Counted from the first letter of the stretch, positions 35,720 through 45,737 are shown. The stretch: DNA of 64,000 nucleotides from Paludibacteraceae bacterium (GCA_024693065.1 JAILLP010000016.1:62001-126000), one strand, 5' to 3'. Translations and numbers: made by a program. Notes: generated from the letters alone by a model not told the origin.

Positions 35720-36141
35720 TTAAGAATTAAGAATTATGAATTAAGAGTTGACGGGATGTGATTCACGTTGCCGAACGTGCCTAAATCCCACATTTGCGTA
35801 TCCCCACGGCCTGAAAGGCCAACACATTATATAGCCCAGGGCATCGCCCTGGGGCAATTATGAAACGCTAGTTCGACGTAGTCAATTATGAGTTGATGAA
35901 GGCATCTCACTACACGTTGTTATAACCTAAGCCCCGAAGGGGCGCCACCCTCCAGGCAGGGGTGTAAACCCCTGTACAATAGGCGAATGGTGCGGTGGGA
36001 ACCCTGAAAGGGTGACACATTATAATTATGAATTTTGAAACGTTAGTTCGACGTAGTCAATTTTGAATGGGGAGCGTCTCATTGATTAAATGATTTACGT
36101 TGCCGAACGTGCCTACATCCCACATTTGCGTATCCCCACGG
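35717..36141. repeat. mosaic hairpin repeat block R1
   Basis: This non-coding block after paralogue 1 is a mosaic of short modules. It holds an AATTAAGAATT tract (35717-35748); a CACGTT-GCCG-AACGTG hairpin (35764-35779); GGCCT-GAA-AGGCC (35809-35821); CCCAGGGC-ATC-GCCCTGGG (35836-35855); and AGTTCGACGTAGTCAATT twice (35870-35890 and 36042-36062). A second set of hairpins follows: GCCCC-GAA-GGGGC, CAGGGGT-GTAA-ACCCCTG and ACCCT-GAA-AGGGT between 35929 and 36015. A second partial copy of the first module starts near 36100. No open frame of note lies between 35720 and 36291. Confidence 0.85.
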
Positions 36142-36226
36142 ATTGCCATTTTCATCGATGGAAACGTTGTTTTTTTGCATGATCGGTTTTGTGAGGTGGA
36201 TGTGGCCAACAAATGCATGTGTGCCT

Positions 36227-36257
36227 TTTGGGATGCGCTTTTGTTTGCTTAACTTTG
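36227..36257 (+). promoter_or_regulatory. consensus Bacteroidota promoter for TerB-J paralogue 2
   Basis: TTTG (36227-36230), 19 bases, TAACTTTG (36250-36257). Exact consensus. The predicted leader is about 28 bases. Confidence 0.85.
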
Positions 36258-36291
36258 TGACAACAATGGTGTTATGACAATTTGAGTTGAC

Positions 36292-37404
36292 ATGTCGGAA
36301 ACAATTCTTCTATTGATTTACATCCTGATATTCTTTGCGATCACCTTCGCAATAGCTTTCGCTCTTCTCTTTTTGTACAATAAGAGGGGGGACAACCAGG
36401 AAGCGGAATTTTCGGAAACATCTAAATCGCAAGATCCCTCCTCTGATAATCATACAGGCAAATCCAATAAACATAAAAAAACTTCCAAACGCACTTATGA
36501 ATATACTTCCAAACACACTTACAGGCCTTGGGAAGAGGAGAAAAAGAATGTCTTCAAAAAAAAGACAGATGCGTTTATATCAATGGATTTAACCCTTTAC
36601 AAAGCCACGCTCTCTGTCATCGCCCTTTTTTCTTGGGTAATCCGGAAAGACGGATCCATAGGCGACCAGGAGATGAAGGTGGCTCGTGTCTATTTCGATA
36701 AACACCCCATCTTCAATGATATCTTGTTTTATTCGCCCAAAGACAAGGGGAATGATCCCATATCGAATCCCCCACGCACTAACATGGGCGATTGTATGGA
36801 ACTGCTTGAATATTACAACTCCTGCCCGATATTGTTGCGGTATGAGAAGTGTTGCCAATATATCAGGGAAGCCGGCATCTACTACACGGCGGCTTTGGAC
36901 CTCATCAAGGCTCTTTGCCAAGTGGCTTATTCCAGCGATGGCGTGATCGACTCTGAGGCTAAAATACTCTCTGGCATCGCACAAAAACTGGATATCCGAC
37001 GTGAGGGGTGGCTCAATCTCATGCGGATGTATGGGATAGGCAAGAATACAAACCAAAAGGGAAAAGACGAATCTTCCAAGCAAAACGACGGTAGGAAGAG
37101 TGATAATGCCCATAACCAGGAGAGGGAACGGTCGGAGGAACAACAGAGGAATCAGACAGATGAGAAAAAACAGAGGAAATCCTCCACCTTCGGCTATAAA
37201 CTAACGCGGGCCTACAACCAATTGGGTCTCCTCACCACCGCCACCGAACCGGAAATCAAGGCTGCCTTCCGCCTTTTGGCCAAGAAATACCACCCCGACC
37301 GCCTGCCGAGCGAAGCGACCGATATGGAGCGTAAGATTTCGGCGGACCAGTTCCGGCAAGTCAAGGAGGCGTACGACTATATTTGTCTGGAAAGGGGCAT
37401 GTAG
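36292..37404 (+). CDS. TerB-J membrane co-chaperone paralogue 2 (DjlA-like)
   Basis: A 370-residue protein with one membrane helix (about 5-28), so the N-terminus should lie outside if the rest is cytoplasmic. A lysine- and threonine-rich linker leads to the TerB-like domain (about 100-245; first half ALFSWVIRKDGSIGDQEMK, second half QVAYSSDGVIDSEAKILSG). C178-x8-C187-C188 lies between the halves. A highly charged linker (about 255-300) joins it to the J domain with HPD at 334-336. It has its own consensus promoter and is separated from paralogue 3 by 134 bases without repeats. Confidence 0.88.
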   Translation: MSETILLLIYILIFFAITFAIAFALLFLYNKRGDNQEAEFSETSKSQDPSSDNHTGKSNKHKKTSKRTYEYTSKHTYRPWEEEKKNVFKKKTDAFISMDLTLYKATLSVIALFSWVIRKDGSIGDQEMKVARVYFDKHPIFNDILFYSPKDKGNDPISNPPRTNMGDCMELLEYYNSCPILLRYEKCCQYIREAGIYYTAALDLIKALCQVAYSSDGVIDSEAKILSGIAQKLDIRREGWLNLMRMYGIGKNTNQKGKDESSKQNDGRKSDNAHNQERERSEEQQRNQTDEKKQRKSSTFGYKLTRAYNQLGLLTTATEPEIKAAFRLLAKKYHPDRLPSEATDMERKISADQFRQVKEAYDYICLERGM

Positions 37405-37431
37405 GAAGAGATGGTAAATGTTTGATATTGC

Positions 37432-37462
37432 TTTGAGGGGAAAACATATATCCTTATTTTTG
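37432..37462 (+). promoter_or_regulatory. consensus Bacteroidota promoter for TerB-J paralogue 3
   Basis: TTTG (37432-37435), 19 bases, TATTTTTG (37455-37462). Exact consensus; initiation near 37469 would leave a leader of about 70 bases. Confidence 0.8.
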
Positions 37463-37538
37463 CGATATGGTTCCCGATAGATTTCTTGTGTAATATTCGT
37501 CGGGACAGTAGAGACCCTAATAGCTGAAATAGACATCC

Positions 37539-38828
37539 ATGAGTAATTTTATATTCGCAGCAGGTATCATTGGCATTGTGGTCATCGGCCTTGTTATCAT
37601 ATTGATAATAGGCTTAGATAGCTTAAAAAAATATCTGCTTATATCATCTCCTTTATTGATTATATGTGCCTACTCGATATTGTTCATTTTTTTTTCAAAA
37701 TATCTATTCCCCGGGAGTGAGCCATTATTGTATATCCTACTATATATTTTAGTCCTTTTTACTGTTTTATATATAGCCTCATGGGTGGCTAATAAAACTG
37801 ATCAGAGCAAAAAAGAGGATGGCTCGGAGGATAAAGACGAATCGACACAATCGTCGCAACCCAACCAAAAATCAACCCAATGGCCTAAGGATGAACCCGT
37901 TATGGAAGATGGCTTGCGCAAGAGGAATAGGATTTTCAAGGCAAATGACTCAGCCAGTTACAACGATTCCGAGAAAAGGACACTATATACTTCCGCCGTA
38001 TCTGTCATTGCTCTCTTTTCTTGGATGATGCGGAGGGATGGTTCTGTGGATGAAGTGGAAATGAAAGTGGCGAGGCTATATTTCCAGAATCGTCTAACGT
38101 ATAATAGAATACTGCAATTGGGACCAGATGGAATGGGTTGGGATCCCGTGTTGGGCATCAACCGTACCTCGATAGATAGTTCTGTCAAGTTGCTGGATTA
38201 TTATAACTCTTGTCCGAAATTATTACGGTATGAAACTTGTTGCCGCAATATCCTTGCCTCCGGTATTTACTACGGGGCGATTTTGGAGTTGCTGAAGGCG
38301 CTTCTCCAAGTGGCTTACTCCAGCGACGGGGTGATTGATTCGGAGATGAAAATCCTCCGTGGAATCGCCGAAAACCTAAAAGTTAAGAAGGAGGATTGGA
38401 AGCTTCTGCTGCATAAATTCGGATTCCGCAATACATCATCGTATGCCTATGAGGATAGCTCGGATGAAGACACGAATGCGAAACGCCATAATACCTCGGG
38501 AAACCAAGGGAAGTCATCTTCGAAAGAAGGGAAAAATACCGATGGAAACGGCAAAAAAAAGAGTGATGGGGAAGAGTCAAAACGTGAGGAGGAAAAACTG
38601 AAATCCTCCACCTACGGCTACAAAATCACGCAGGCCTACAACCAATTGGGCCTCCTCTCCACTGCCTCAGAGCAGGAAATCAAAACCGCTTTCCGCCTAT
38701 TGGTTAAAAAATACCACCCCGACCACCTGCCGAGCGACGTGACCGACATGGACCGGAAAATCTCGGCGGATCAGTTCCGACAGATCATGGAGGCGTACGA
38801 CTACATACGGTTGGAAAGAGGAATGTAG
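37539..38828 (+). CDS. TerB-J membrane co-chaperone paralogue 3 (DjlA-like)
   Basis: A 429-residue protein with three predicted membrane helices (about 4-25, 31-52 and 60-83). The TerB-like domain spans about 145-290, with ALFSWMMRRDGSVDEVEMK and QVAYSSDGVIDSEMKILRG. The conserved C225-x8-C234-C235 lies between the halves. The linker is rich in S, G, K and E, and the J domain has HPD at 393-395, here HPDH rather than HPDR. It has its own promoter and is followed by repeat block R2. Confidence 0.88.
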   Translation: MSNFIFAAGIIGIVVIGLVIILIIGLDSLKKYLLISSPLLIICAYSILFIFFSKYLFPGSEPLLYILLYILVLFTVLYIASWVANKTDQSKKEDGSEDKDESTQSSQPNQKSTQWPKDEPVMEDGLRKRNRIFKANDSASYNDSEKRTLYTSAVSVIALFSWMMRRDGSVDEVEMKVARLYFQNRLTYNRILQLGPDGMGWDPVLGINRTSIDSSVKLLDYYNSCPKLLRYETCCRNILASGIYYGAILELLKALLQVAYSSDGVIDSEMKILRGIAENLKVKKEDWKLLLHKFGFRNTSSYAYEDSSDEDTNAKRHNTSGNQGKSSSKEGKNTDGNGKKKSDGEESKREEEKLKSSTYGYKITQAYNQLGLLSTASEQEIKTAFRLLVKKYHPDHLPSDVTDMDRKISADQFRQIMEAYDYIRLERGM

Positions 38829-39240
38829 ATAATTAAGAATTAAGAGTTAAGAATTAAGAGTTGACGGGATGTAATTTACGATGCCGAACGTGCTGACATT
38901 CTACGTCTGCGTATCCCCACGGCCTGAAAGGCCATAACATATATAGCCTAGGGCAACGCCCTGGGGGAATTATGAAACGTCAGTTCGACGTAGTCAATTT
39001 GGAGGGCGTGCGTATTCCCACACGATGCGCACAACCTAAGCCCCGAAGGGGCGTCATCCTCCAGGCAGGGGTGTAAACCCCTGTACAACAGACGAATGGT
39101 GCGGTGGGAACCCTGAAAGGGTGACACGTTGATAATTAAGAATCTTGAATTTTGAATTAAGAAACGTTAGTTCGACGAAGTCAATTTTTGAATTATTTGG
39201 GGGTGTATCGTTGATTAAATGATTCACGTTGCCGAACGTG
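38829..39240. repeat. mosaic hairpin repeat block R2
   Basis: The same modules as in R1, in the same order and orientation: the AATTAAG tract, GCCGAACGTGC, GGCCT-GAA-AGGCC (38921-38933), a CCTAGGGC/GCCCTGGG hairpin with one mismatch (38947-38966), CAGTTCGACGTAGTCAATT (38981-39000), GCCCC-GAA-GGGGC (39040-39052), CAGGGGT/ACCCCTG (39066-39083), and ACCCT-GAA-AGGGT (39110-39122). A variant TTCGACGAAGTC copy (39170-39186) and a second CACGTT-GCCG-AACGTG hairpin (39225-39240) follow. The latter lies just before paralogue 4. The gap 38829-39286 contains no gene. Confidence 0.85.
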
Positions 39241-39286
39241 CCGATATTCTATATTTTATCATAAAATATACGTTTCCATCGGAAAA

Positions 39287-40675
39287 ATGACCTCCTTGCC
39301 TGCCCAACGGATTATGAATTTAAAACAGAATTTTATATTTTTGTGGAAACAAATGTCTTATATGAACTCCACTACTAAAATCTTTTTATTGGTTCTGTTA
39401 GGGATTCTGCTCGCGTCCCTGACAAAGACTTTTTTGCCCATCATTTATGCCGTGATAATAGTAACTGTTATTATCGCGATTTTGTTATATGAAGATAAAA
39501 AAAACGAAGGAGACTCGACTCAATCGTCAAATAACTCAAACAACTCAAATAACTACAATAATCAGAATAAAACTGACCAGGATCATGCGAGATATCGCCG
39601 GAAGGAGGATACTTCCTATAGCTACAACAATCAGAACACAACCGGTCAGGATGACGCGAGATATCGCCGGGAAGAGGATTCCTCGTATGCCAATCACAAT
39701 ACATACCAATCGTCGCGAACCAAGCGCAAATCAAAACGATGGACTGACGAACCTATCAGGGAGGGGGGCGGCAAACGCACGAGAAACAGGATTTTCCAGG
39801 CGAATACCATCCTACAGGGAGGTGTCATCCCTGACGAATATGATAAAGAGCGGCTATACACGTCCGCCATGTCTGTCATAGCCCTCTTCTCTTGGGTGAT
39901 GCGGAAGGATGGCGGTGCGGATGACGATGAGTTGGACGTGGCGCAACTATATTTCGAGAAGCACCCCGCATTTAATCGAATCCTGCGGCTCTACCCTAAT
40001 GGACTGGAAAAGGATCCTATTACGAATACCGAACATATCTTGGTCGAAAATTGCATGCAGATGCTCAAATTTTATAACACTTGCCCGAGAATGCTGCGGT
40101 ATGCCAAGTGTTGTAGCAATATCTTGGCGTCCGGCATCTACTACACGGCCGCCTTGGACTTGATGAAGGCGCTCCTGCAGGTGGCCTACACCATCGATGG
40201 CGTGATTGAGCCGGAATGGGAGATCCTTCGGGGTATCGCACAGGAACTGAAGATCCAAAAGGTGGATTGGATGAACCTGGAGCAGAAGTATACGCAGATG
40301 GGGAAGGGCCACGCTTCCTCCAAAAAGAAATCGTCCAGTGGTAACAACAACTCCGAGCAGGCGAAATCAGACTGGAAACAATCGAAGCGGCAGGAGAATA
40401 ATCGCTCACAAGGACAACAGCAAAAACAACAGCAGGATCAGACCAAGAAATCTTCTACTTTCGGCTATAGGCTGACGCAGGCCTACAACCAATTGGGCCT
40501 CCTCACCACCGCCACCGAACCGGAGATCAAAGCGGCCTTCCGCCTATTGGCCAAGAAGTACCACCCTGACCGCCTGCCGAGCGACGCGACCGACATGGAC
40601 CGCAAAATCTCGGCCGACCAGTTCCGACAGGTCATGGAGGCGTATGACCTTATACGATTGGAGAAGGGAATGTAG
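39287..40675 (+). CDS. TerB-J membrane co-chaperone paralogue 4 (DjlA-like)
   Basis: Up to 462 residues; starts at 39314, 39353 or 39362 are also possible because the first membrane helix begins near residue 30. Two helices (about 29-45 and 47-67) precede a long N, Q, S, Y-rich linker (about 75-160) that contains an internal near-duplicate (RYRRKEDTSYSYNNQNTTGQ and RYRREEDSSYANHNTYQ). The TerB-like domain (about 185-330) holds C266-x8-C275-C276. A glutamine-rich linker leads to the J domain with HPD at 426-428. A weak promoter (TTG 39229-39231, TATATTTT 39250-39257) starts inside the repeat hairpin. Confidence 0.85.
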   Translation: MTSLPAQRIMNLKQNFIFLWKQMSYMNSTTKIFLLVLLGILLASLTKTFLPIIYAVIIVTVIIAILLYEDKKNEGDSTQSSNNSNNSNNYNNQNKTDQDHARYRRKEDTSYSYNNQNTTGQDDARYRREEDSSYANHNTYQSSRTKRKSKRWTDEPIREGGGKRTRNRIFQANTILQGGVIPDEYDKERLYTSAMSVIALFSWVMRKDGGADDDELDVAQLYFEKHPAFNRILRLYPNGLEKDPITNTEHILVENCMQMLKFYNTCPRMLRYAKCCSNILASGIYYTAALDLMKALLQVAYTIDGVIEPEWEILRGIAQELKIQKVDWMNLEQKYTQMGKGHASSKKKSSSGNNNSEQAKSDWKQSKRQENNRSQGQQQKQQQDQTKKSSTFGYRLTQAYNQLGLLTTATEPEIKAAFRLLAKKYHPDRLPSDATDMDRKISADQFRQVMEAYDLIRLEKGM

Positions 40676-40852
40676 AGAATTAAGAATTAAGAATTTTGAA
40701 ACGTTAGTTCGACGTAGTCAATTAAGAATTGATGGGCGGCGTGCCATTGATTAAATGATTTACGTTGCCGAACGTGCTAACATCCTATATTTTCATATCC
40801 CCACGGCCTGAAAGGCCATAACATATATAGCCCGGGGCATCGCCCTGGGACA
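40676..40852. repeat. mosaic hairpin repeat block R3
   Basis: A shorter version of the block: AATTAAG tract, GTTAGTTCGACGTAGTCAATT (40702-40723), GCCGAACGTGC (40767-40777), GGCCT-GAA-AGGCC (40805-40817) and CCCGGGGC/GCCCTGGG (40831-40850). It lies between paralogue 4 and the 3' end of sufD and has the same orientation as R1 and R2. Confidence 0.8.
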
Positions 40853-40896
40853 TGATGGATTACAAATTACCACCATTTCACCGATGGAATCGCCCA

Positions 40897-42249
40897 TTAT
40901 TTGCAAACGCCGCAGCTGTTGCAGTGGGACAATTCGCCACGGAAGCGTTGCTCCACAAGCAGGCGTATCTTGTCCTTCACGGCCTCGATCCGTATGTTGT
41001 CCAACACGTCGCTCACGAAGGCAAACATGAGAAGCATGCGGGCCTCCTCCTCCGGGATTCCTCTCGAACGAAGGTAAAAAAGCGCCGTTTCATCGATTCT
41101 TCCGGTCGATGCGCCGTGGCTACACTTCACGTCGTCCGCATAGATCTCCAAATGAGGCTTCGTGTACATCCTGGCGTTCGGAGACATGCAGACGTTGCGG
41201 TCTGTTTGGTAAGCCTCCGTCTTGAATGCGCCCTCGGCCACCATGATCTTGCCGGAGAATGCGCCGGTCGCCTCGTCGTTCAAAACATATTTATAGAGCT
41301 CACGGCTCTTGCAGTTCGGTTTGTGGTGGTTGATCAGCGTCGTGTTGTCGATGTGCTGTTTCGCGTCTCCGATCGCCATGCCGCTTAAGGTGGTTTGGCA
41401 ATGCTCCCCGTCGATGTCGATCTGGATCCTGTTCCTGGTCAGTCCGTTGTGCAACGTGAGGTCGTTCACGATGATCTCCGAACCGCTCTGTTGGCGGATG
41501 TTCAGGTTCGCCACGCTGATCGATTTGGAGTGTGTGTTCTCCAACTTATAATGGTCATAAATGGCGTTTTCACCGACAAAAACCTCCGTCACCCTGTTGG
41601 AGAGTTGCTCCCATTCGCCACGGGTATGGGCGCAGAGCAGAAGCTTGGCCTGTGCGGACCGCTCCAAGACGATTAGGTTCCTTTGCGTGCCCAACATAGG
41701 CACTTTCCCTGTCATCACGCATATCAGTTGGATAGGCTTGTCGATGACCACGTTCTCCGGCACATGCAGGAAGAAACCGTCCTGCGCGAAAGCCGTGTTG
41801 AAGTCTATGATCGCATCCGTTCCGCTGACCGCCGCCTTGCCGTAATACTTCGCGACAAGCTCCGGATCAGTCTCTGAGTATTCACGTAAACTGCCGATGG
41901 AAACGCCCTTTTTTCGTAGCTCAATCAGACAATTCTCGCTTTCGGGCGGACAGAAGAATGTGTCATTCACCACATAGAAGAGATAGGCGTTGATGCCTGG
42001 CACTTCGCAGCGGAAATCCTCCGTGAGGGCGATTCGGTTGAGGTTCATGCCATAATCCACCGCAAAGGCCTCCTTCATGTCGGTGTATTGGTATGCCTCC
42101 ATGCGTCGGGTAGGGAATCCCCTCCGTTGGAACGACTCGAAGGCGGCATCCCTCAACGCGTCCATGGGTGCGCCGCTATTCCTCTTCAGCACGTCGCGGT
42201 ACTGCTTGAAAATATCTATGTATGATTGCTCTATCGACATATTTGCCAT
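40897..42249 (-). CDS. sufD: Fe-S cluster assembly protein SufD
   Basis: A 450-residue SufD/SufB-family protein, partner of SufB and SufC in the scaffold that builds iron-sulfur clusters. The long beta-helix core and the C-terminal family region (SHGASTGRIDETALFYLRSRGI, given here only in part as DDVKCSHGASTGRIDE) are present. The tail ends HCNSCGVCK, a three-cysteine end that is unusual. It is the last gene of sufBCD, 3 bases after sufC. SufS, SufE or SufU are not in the window. Confidence 0.96.
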   Translation of the reverse strand: MANMSIEQSYIDIFKQYRDVLKRNSGAPMDALRDAAFESFQRRGFPTRRMEAYQYTDMKEAFAVDYGMNLNRIALTEDFRCEVPGINAYLFYVVNDTFFCPPESENCLIELRKKGVSIGSLREYSETDPELVAKYYGKAAVSGTDAIIDFNTAFAQDGFFLHVPENVVIDKPIQLICVMTGKVPMLGTQRNLIVLERSAQAKLLLCAHTRGEWEQLSNRVTEVFVGENAIYDHYKLENTHSKSISVANLNIRQQSGSEIIVNDLTLHNGLTRNRIQIDIDGEHCQTTLSGMAIGDAKQHIDNTTLINHHKPNCKSRELYKYVLNDEATGAFSGKIMVAEGAFKTEAYQTDRNVCMSPNARMYTKPHLEIYADDVKCSHGASTGRIDETALFYLRSRGIPEEEARMLLMFAFVSDVLDNIRIEAVKDKIRLLVEQRFRGELSHCNSCGVCK

Positions 42250-42252
42250 GAA

Positions 42253-43008
<756 letters not shown>

Positions 43009-43024
43009 ATATAATAATTATCTA

Positions 43025-44473
43025 TTAACCTACTGATCCTTCCAACGAAACCTGCAGCAGCTTCTGTGCCTCCACCGCGAACTCCATCGGTAATTTGTTG
43101 AGCACCTCTTTGGCGTATCCGTTGACGATAAGTCCGACTGCATCCTCGGTGCTGATACCTCGCTGGTTGCAGTAAAAAATCTGGTCCTCGTTGATCTTCG
43201 AGGTGGTAGCCTCATGCTCGACGATGGCCGATTCGTTATGGATGTCCATGTACGGGAAGGTATGCGCGCCACACTTGTCTCCCAGGAGCAAGCTGTCGCA
43301 TTGGGAGAAGTTGCGGGCACCGTCCGCGTTCTTCGAAACCTTCACTAATCCCCGGTAGCTATTCTGGCTGAGTCCCGCCGAAATACCTTTGGAGACGATA
43401 TGGCTTTTCGTGTTCTTGCCGAGGTGGATCATCTTCGTACCCGTGTCCGCCTGCTGGTAGTTGTTCGTGACCGCCACGGAGTAGAACTCCCCGACGGAAT
43501 TATCGCCCAGCAATACGCAGCTCGGATATTTCCATGTGATGGCGGAACCCGTCTCTACCTGCGTCCAGGAGACCTTCGAAGAGATTCCCTTGCAGAGGGC
43601 GCGTTTGGTGACGAAGTTATAGATACCACCCTTTCCGTCCTTATCGCCTGGGTACCAGTTCTGTACGGTCGAGTATTTGATCTCCGCCCTATCATGCGCC
43701 ACCAGTTCGACGATGGCTGCGTGCAATTGGCTCTCGTCGCGCATCGGTGCGGTGCAACCCTCCAAGTAGGAGACGTAGCTGTCGTCGTCCGCCACGATCA
43801 GTGTGCGCTCGAACTGGCCCGTTTGGGCGGCGTTGATTCTGAAGTAGGTGGAGAGCTCCATCGGGCAACGTACGCCCTTCGGGATGTAGACGAAGGAGCC
43901 GTCGCTGAAGACCGCCGAGTTCAGTGCGGCGAAAAAGTTGTCCGTATAAGGCACCACCGTACCGAGGTATTTCTTGACAAGGTCCGGGTAGTTCTTCACC
44001 GCTTCGTTGAACGAGCAGAAGATAATGCCCAATTCAGCGAGGTTTTCCCTATAAGTCGTCTTGACGGATATGCTGTCCATGACTGCGTCCACCGCCATGC
44101 CCGCAAGGTGTTTCTGCTCCTCCAACGGGATGCCCAGCTTGTCGAAAGTCTTGAGCAATTCAGGGTCGATATCCTTTTCGCTCTTAGGAGAGTTCTTCTT
44201 CGGAGCCGCGTAGTAGTAGATGTCCTGATAGTCGATTTCGGGGATGCTGAGGTGCGCCCAGTTCGGCTCCTTCAGCGTGAGCCAATGACGGTAGGCCTTC
44301 AGGCGGTATTCGAGCAACCATTCCGGTTCCCCCTTCTTTTCGGAGATGAGGCGCACAACATCCTCGTTCAACCCTTTCGGGATGACCTCGGTCTCAATGT
44401 CCGTGACAAATCCGTACTTATAATCCCCTTTGGTAATGGTATCTACTATGTTATCATTCATAATGCGAGCCAA
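43025..44473 (-). CDS. sufB: Fe-S cluster assembly protein SufB
   Basis: A 482-residue SufB, the cluster-carrying subunit. Typical motifs are [27 protein letters not shown] and [12 protein letters not shown]. The conserved late cysteine region [17 protein letters not shown] and [16 protein letters not shown] follow. It is the first gene of the operon. No sharp promoter box is seen upstream; TAATTTCG (44493-44486, minus strand) is the best -7 candidate. Confidence 0.97.
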   Translation of the reverse strand: MARIMNDNIVDTITKGDYKYGFVTDIETEVIPKGLNEDVVRLISEKKGEPEWLLEYRLKAYRHWLTLKEPNWAHLSIPEIDYQDIYYYAAPKKNSPKSEKDIDPELLKTFDKLGIPLEEQKHLAGMAVDAVMDSISVKTTYRENLAELGIIFCSFNEAVKNYPDLVKKYLGTVVPYTDNFFAALNSAVFSDGSFVYIPKGVRCPMELSTYFRINAAQTGQFERTLIVADDDSYVSYLEGCTAPMRDESQLHAAIVELVAHDRAEIKYSTVQNWYPGDKDGKGGIYNFVTKRALCKGISSKVSWTQVETGSAITWKYPSCVLLGDNSVGEFYSVAVTNNYQQADTGTKMIHLGKNTKSHIVSKGISAGLSQNSYRGLVKVSKNADGARNFSQCDSLLLGDKCGAHTFPYMDIHNESAIVEHEATTSKINEDQIFYCNQRGISTEDAVGLIVNGYAKEVLNKLPMEFAVEAQKLLQVSLEGSVG

Positions 44474-44640
44474 CTATTCATTGCGCGAAATTACGAAAGA
44501 ATTGGCTAAACTAAGGAATGAAAAAAGAAAAACTCTCTGTCTACGTGATTTTTAGTGAAAACATCTTAGAAAAACAGGCAAACAGGTCCTTAAATAGATA
44601 TATATTCTCTCTTTTCCCCATAAAAAGGGGATATAATGCC

Positions 44641-45000
44641 ATGCCCCAAAAAATTCAAAATTCAAAATTATCGATGTGTCACCCTTTCAGGGTTCCCGCC
44701 GCACCATTCATCTATTATACAGGGGTTTACACCCCTGCCTGGGGGATGACGCCCCTTCAGGGCTCGGTTGTGCGCAACACGTAGGAATATGCATACCCCC
44801 CAAAAAATTGACTACGTCGAACTAACGTTTCATAATTGCCCCAGGGCTATATATGTGTTGGCCTTTCAGGCCGTGGGGATGAGCAAATGTGGAATGTAGG
44901 CACGTTCGGCACGTGAATCATTTAATTAATGAGACGCCGCCCCAAAATTGACTACGTCGAACTGACGTTTCATAATTCATAATTCAAAATTCTTAATTCC
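44641..45000. repeat. mosaic hairpin repeat block R4 (opposite orientation)
   Basis: The same modules as R1-R3, but inverted: ACCCT-TTC-AGGGT (44681-44693), CAGGGGT/ACCCCTG (44719-44736), GCCCC-TTC-AGGGC (44751-44763), AATTGACTACGTCGAACTAAC (44807-44827), GGCCT-TTC-AGGCC (44860-44872), GCACGTTCGGC (44900-44910), and a second AATTGACTACGTCGAACTGAC (44946-44966). The CCCAGGGC hairpin is reduced to one arm. The gap 44474-45073 holds only this block and a terminator. Confidence 0.85.
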
Positions 45001-45003
45001 CAT

Positions 45004-45036
45004 AAAAAAGGGCCGCCACCAAGTGACAGCCCTTAC
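45004..45036 (-). terminator. terminator of the Lrp/AsnC gene
   Basis: On the minus strand AAGGGCTGTCAC-TTG-GTGGCGGCCCTT, fully paired with two G-T pairs, is followed by TTTT. It lies about 40 bases after the stop at 45074. Confidence 0.9.
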
Positions 45037-45073
45037 TATTCCAATTTTTAATTCTTAACTCTTAATTCTTAAT

Positions 45074-45538
45074 TTAAAGCGAGATCGGCAATTCCCTCTT
45101 GATGCTCTGCTCGAGGCAAATAAGCGTCTCTGTGGCGGATACGCCCTTGATGCTCTGGATTTTACCGTTCAGTAGTTGCATCAGATGCTCGTTGTCTTTG
45201 GCATAAAGTTTCACCATCATGGTGTAAGGGCCCGTAGTGAAGTGGCACTCCACGATCTCAGGGATTTTCTCCAATTCAGGGACCACCTCCGAGTACATGG
45301 AACCCTTCTCCAGTTTGATTCCTATATAAGTACAAGTCTGGTAACCTAAGATCTTAGGGTTGACGTGATAGCCGGAACCAATAATCACACCCAGATCGGC
45401 CAAGTGCTGGACACGTTGGTGAATAGCGGCGCGCGACACGCCACACTCCGCCGCCACATCCTTGAACGGAATGCGGGCATTTCTGGTGATAATCTTCAGA
45501 ATATCCTTGTCTAAGTCGTCAATCTTTTCCATTGCCAT
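45074..45538 (-). CDS. Lrp/AsnC-family transcriptional regulator
   Basis: A 154-residue protein with the standard N-terminal helix-turn-helix (DDLDKDILKIITRNARIPFKDVA region, residues 6-55, with GVSRAAIHQRVQHL) and a C-terminal RAM domain (about 70-145) that binds amino acids and drives oligomerisation. These regulators respond to leucine or other amino acids. A TATCTTTG -7 box is at 45578-45571 on the minus strand, about 33 bases before the start. Targets are not evident; the flanking genes are not amino-acid genes. Confidence 0.94.
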   Translation of the reverse strand: MAMEKIDDLDKDILKIITRNARIPFKDVAAECGVSRAAIHQRVQHLADLGVIIGSGYHVNPKILGYQTCTYIGIKLEKGSMYSEVVPELEKIPEIVECHFTTGPYTMMVKLYAKDNEHLMQLLNGKIQSIKGVSATETLICLEQSIKRELPISL

Positions 45539-45737
45539 GTGTTTTTATTCGCCAAAGAGTTTTTATTTGCCAAAGATAGGGATTTTTTGTAATTGGAGCG
45601 AATTTACTTAAAAAATAAATTTCGGAGACTTCCTGTTTGGAGGTTTGGAAATCTCCTTGTGTCTCGTATTGGGAGAGTATTGAAACATTATTCCATATTA
45701 CTCAAGTAATTGAGCGACAAGTCGTCCACATATTATC

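Noticed and set aside
43400-44509. 369-codon open frame antisense to sufB
   Set aside because: Shadow frame; the sense strand encodes an intact SufB.
44518-44784. 88-codon open frame after sufB
   Set aside because: Its second half is made of the R4 hairpin repeat, so it is a chance frame.
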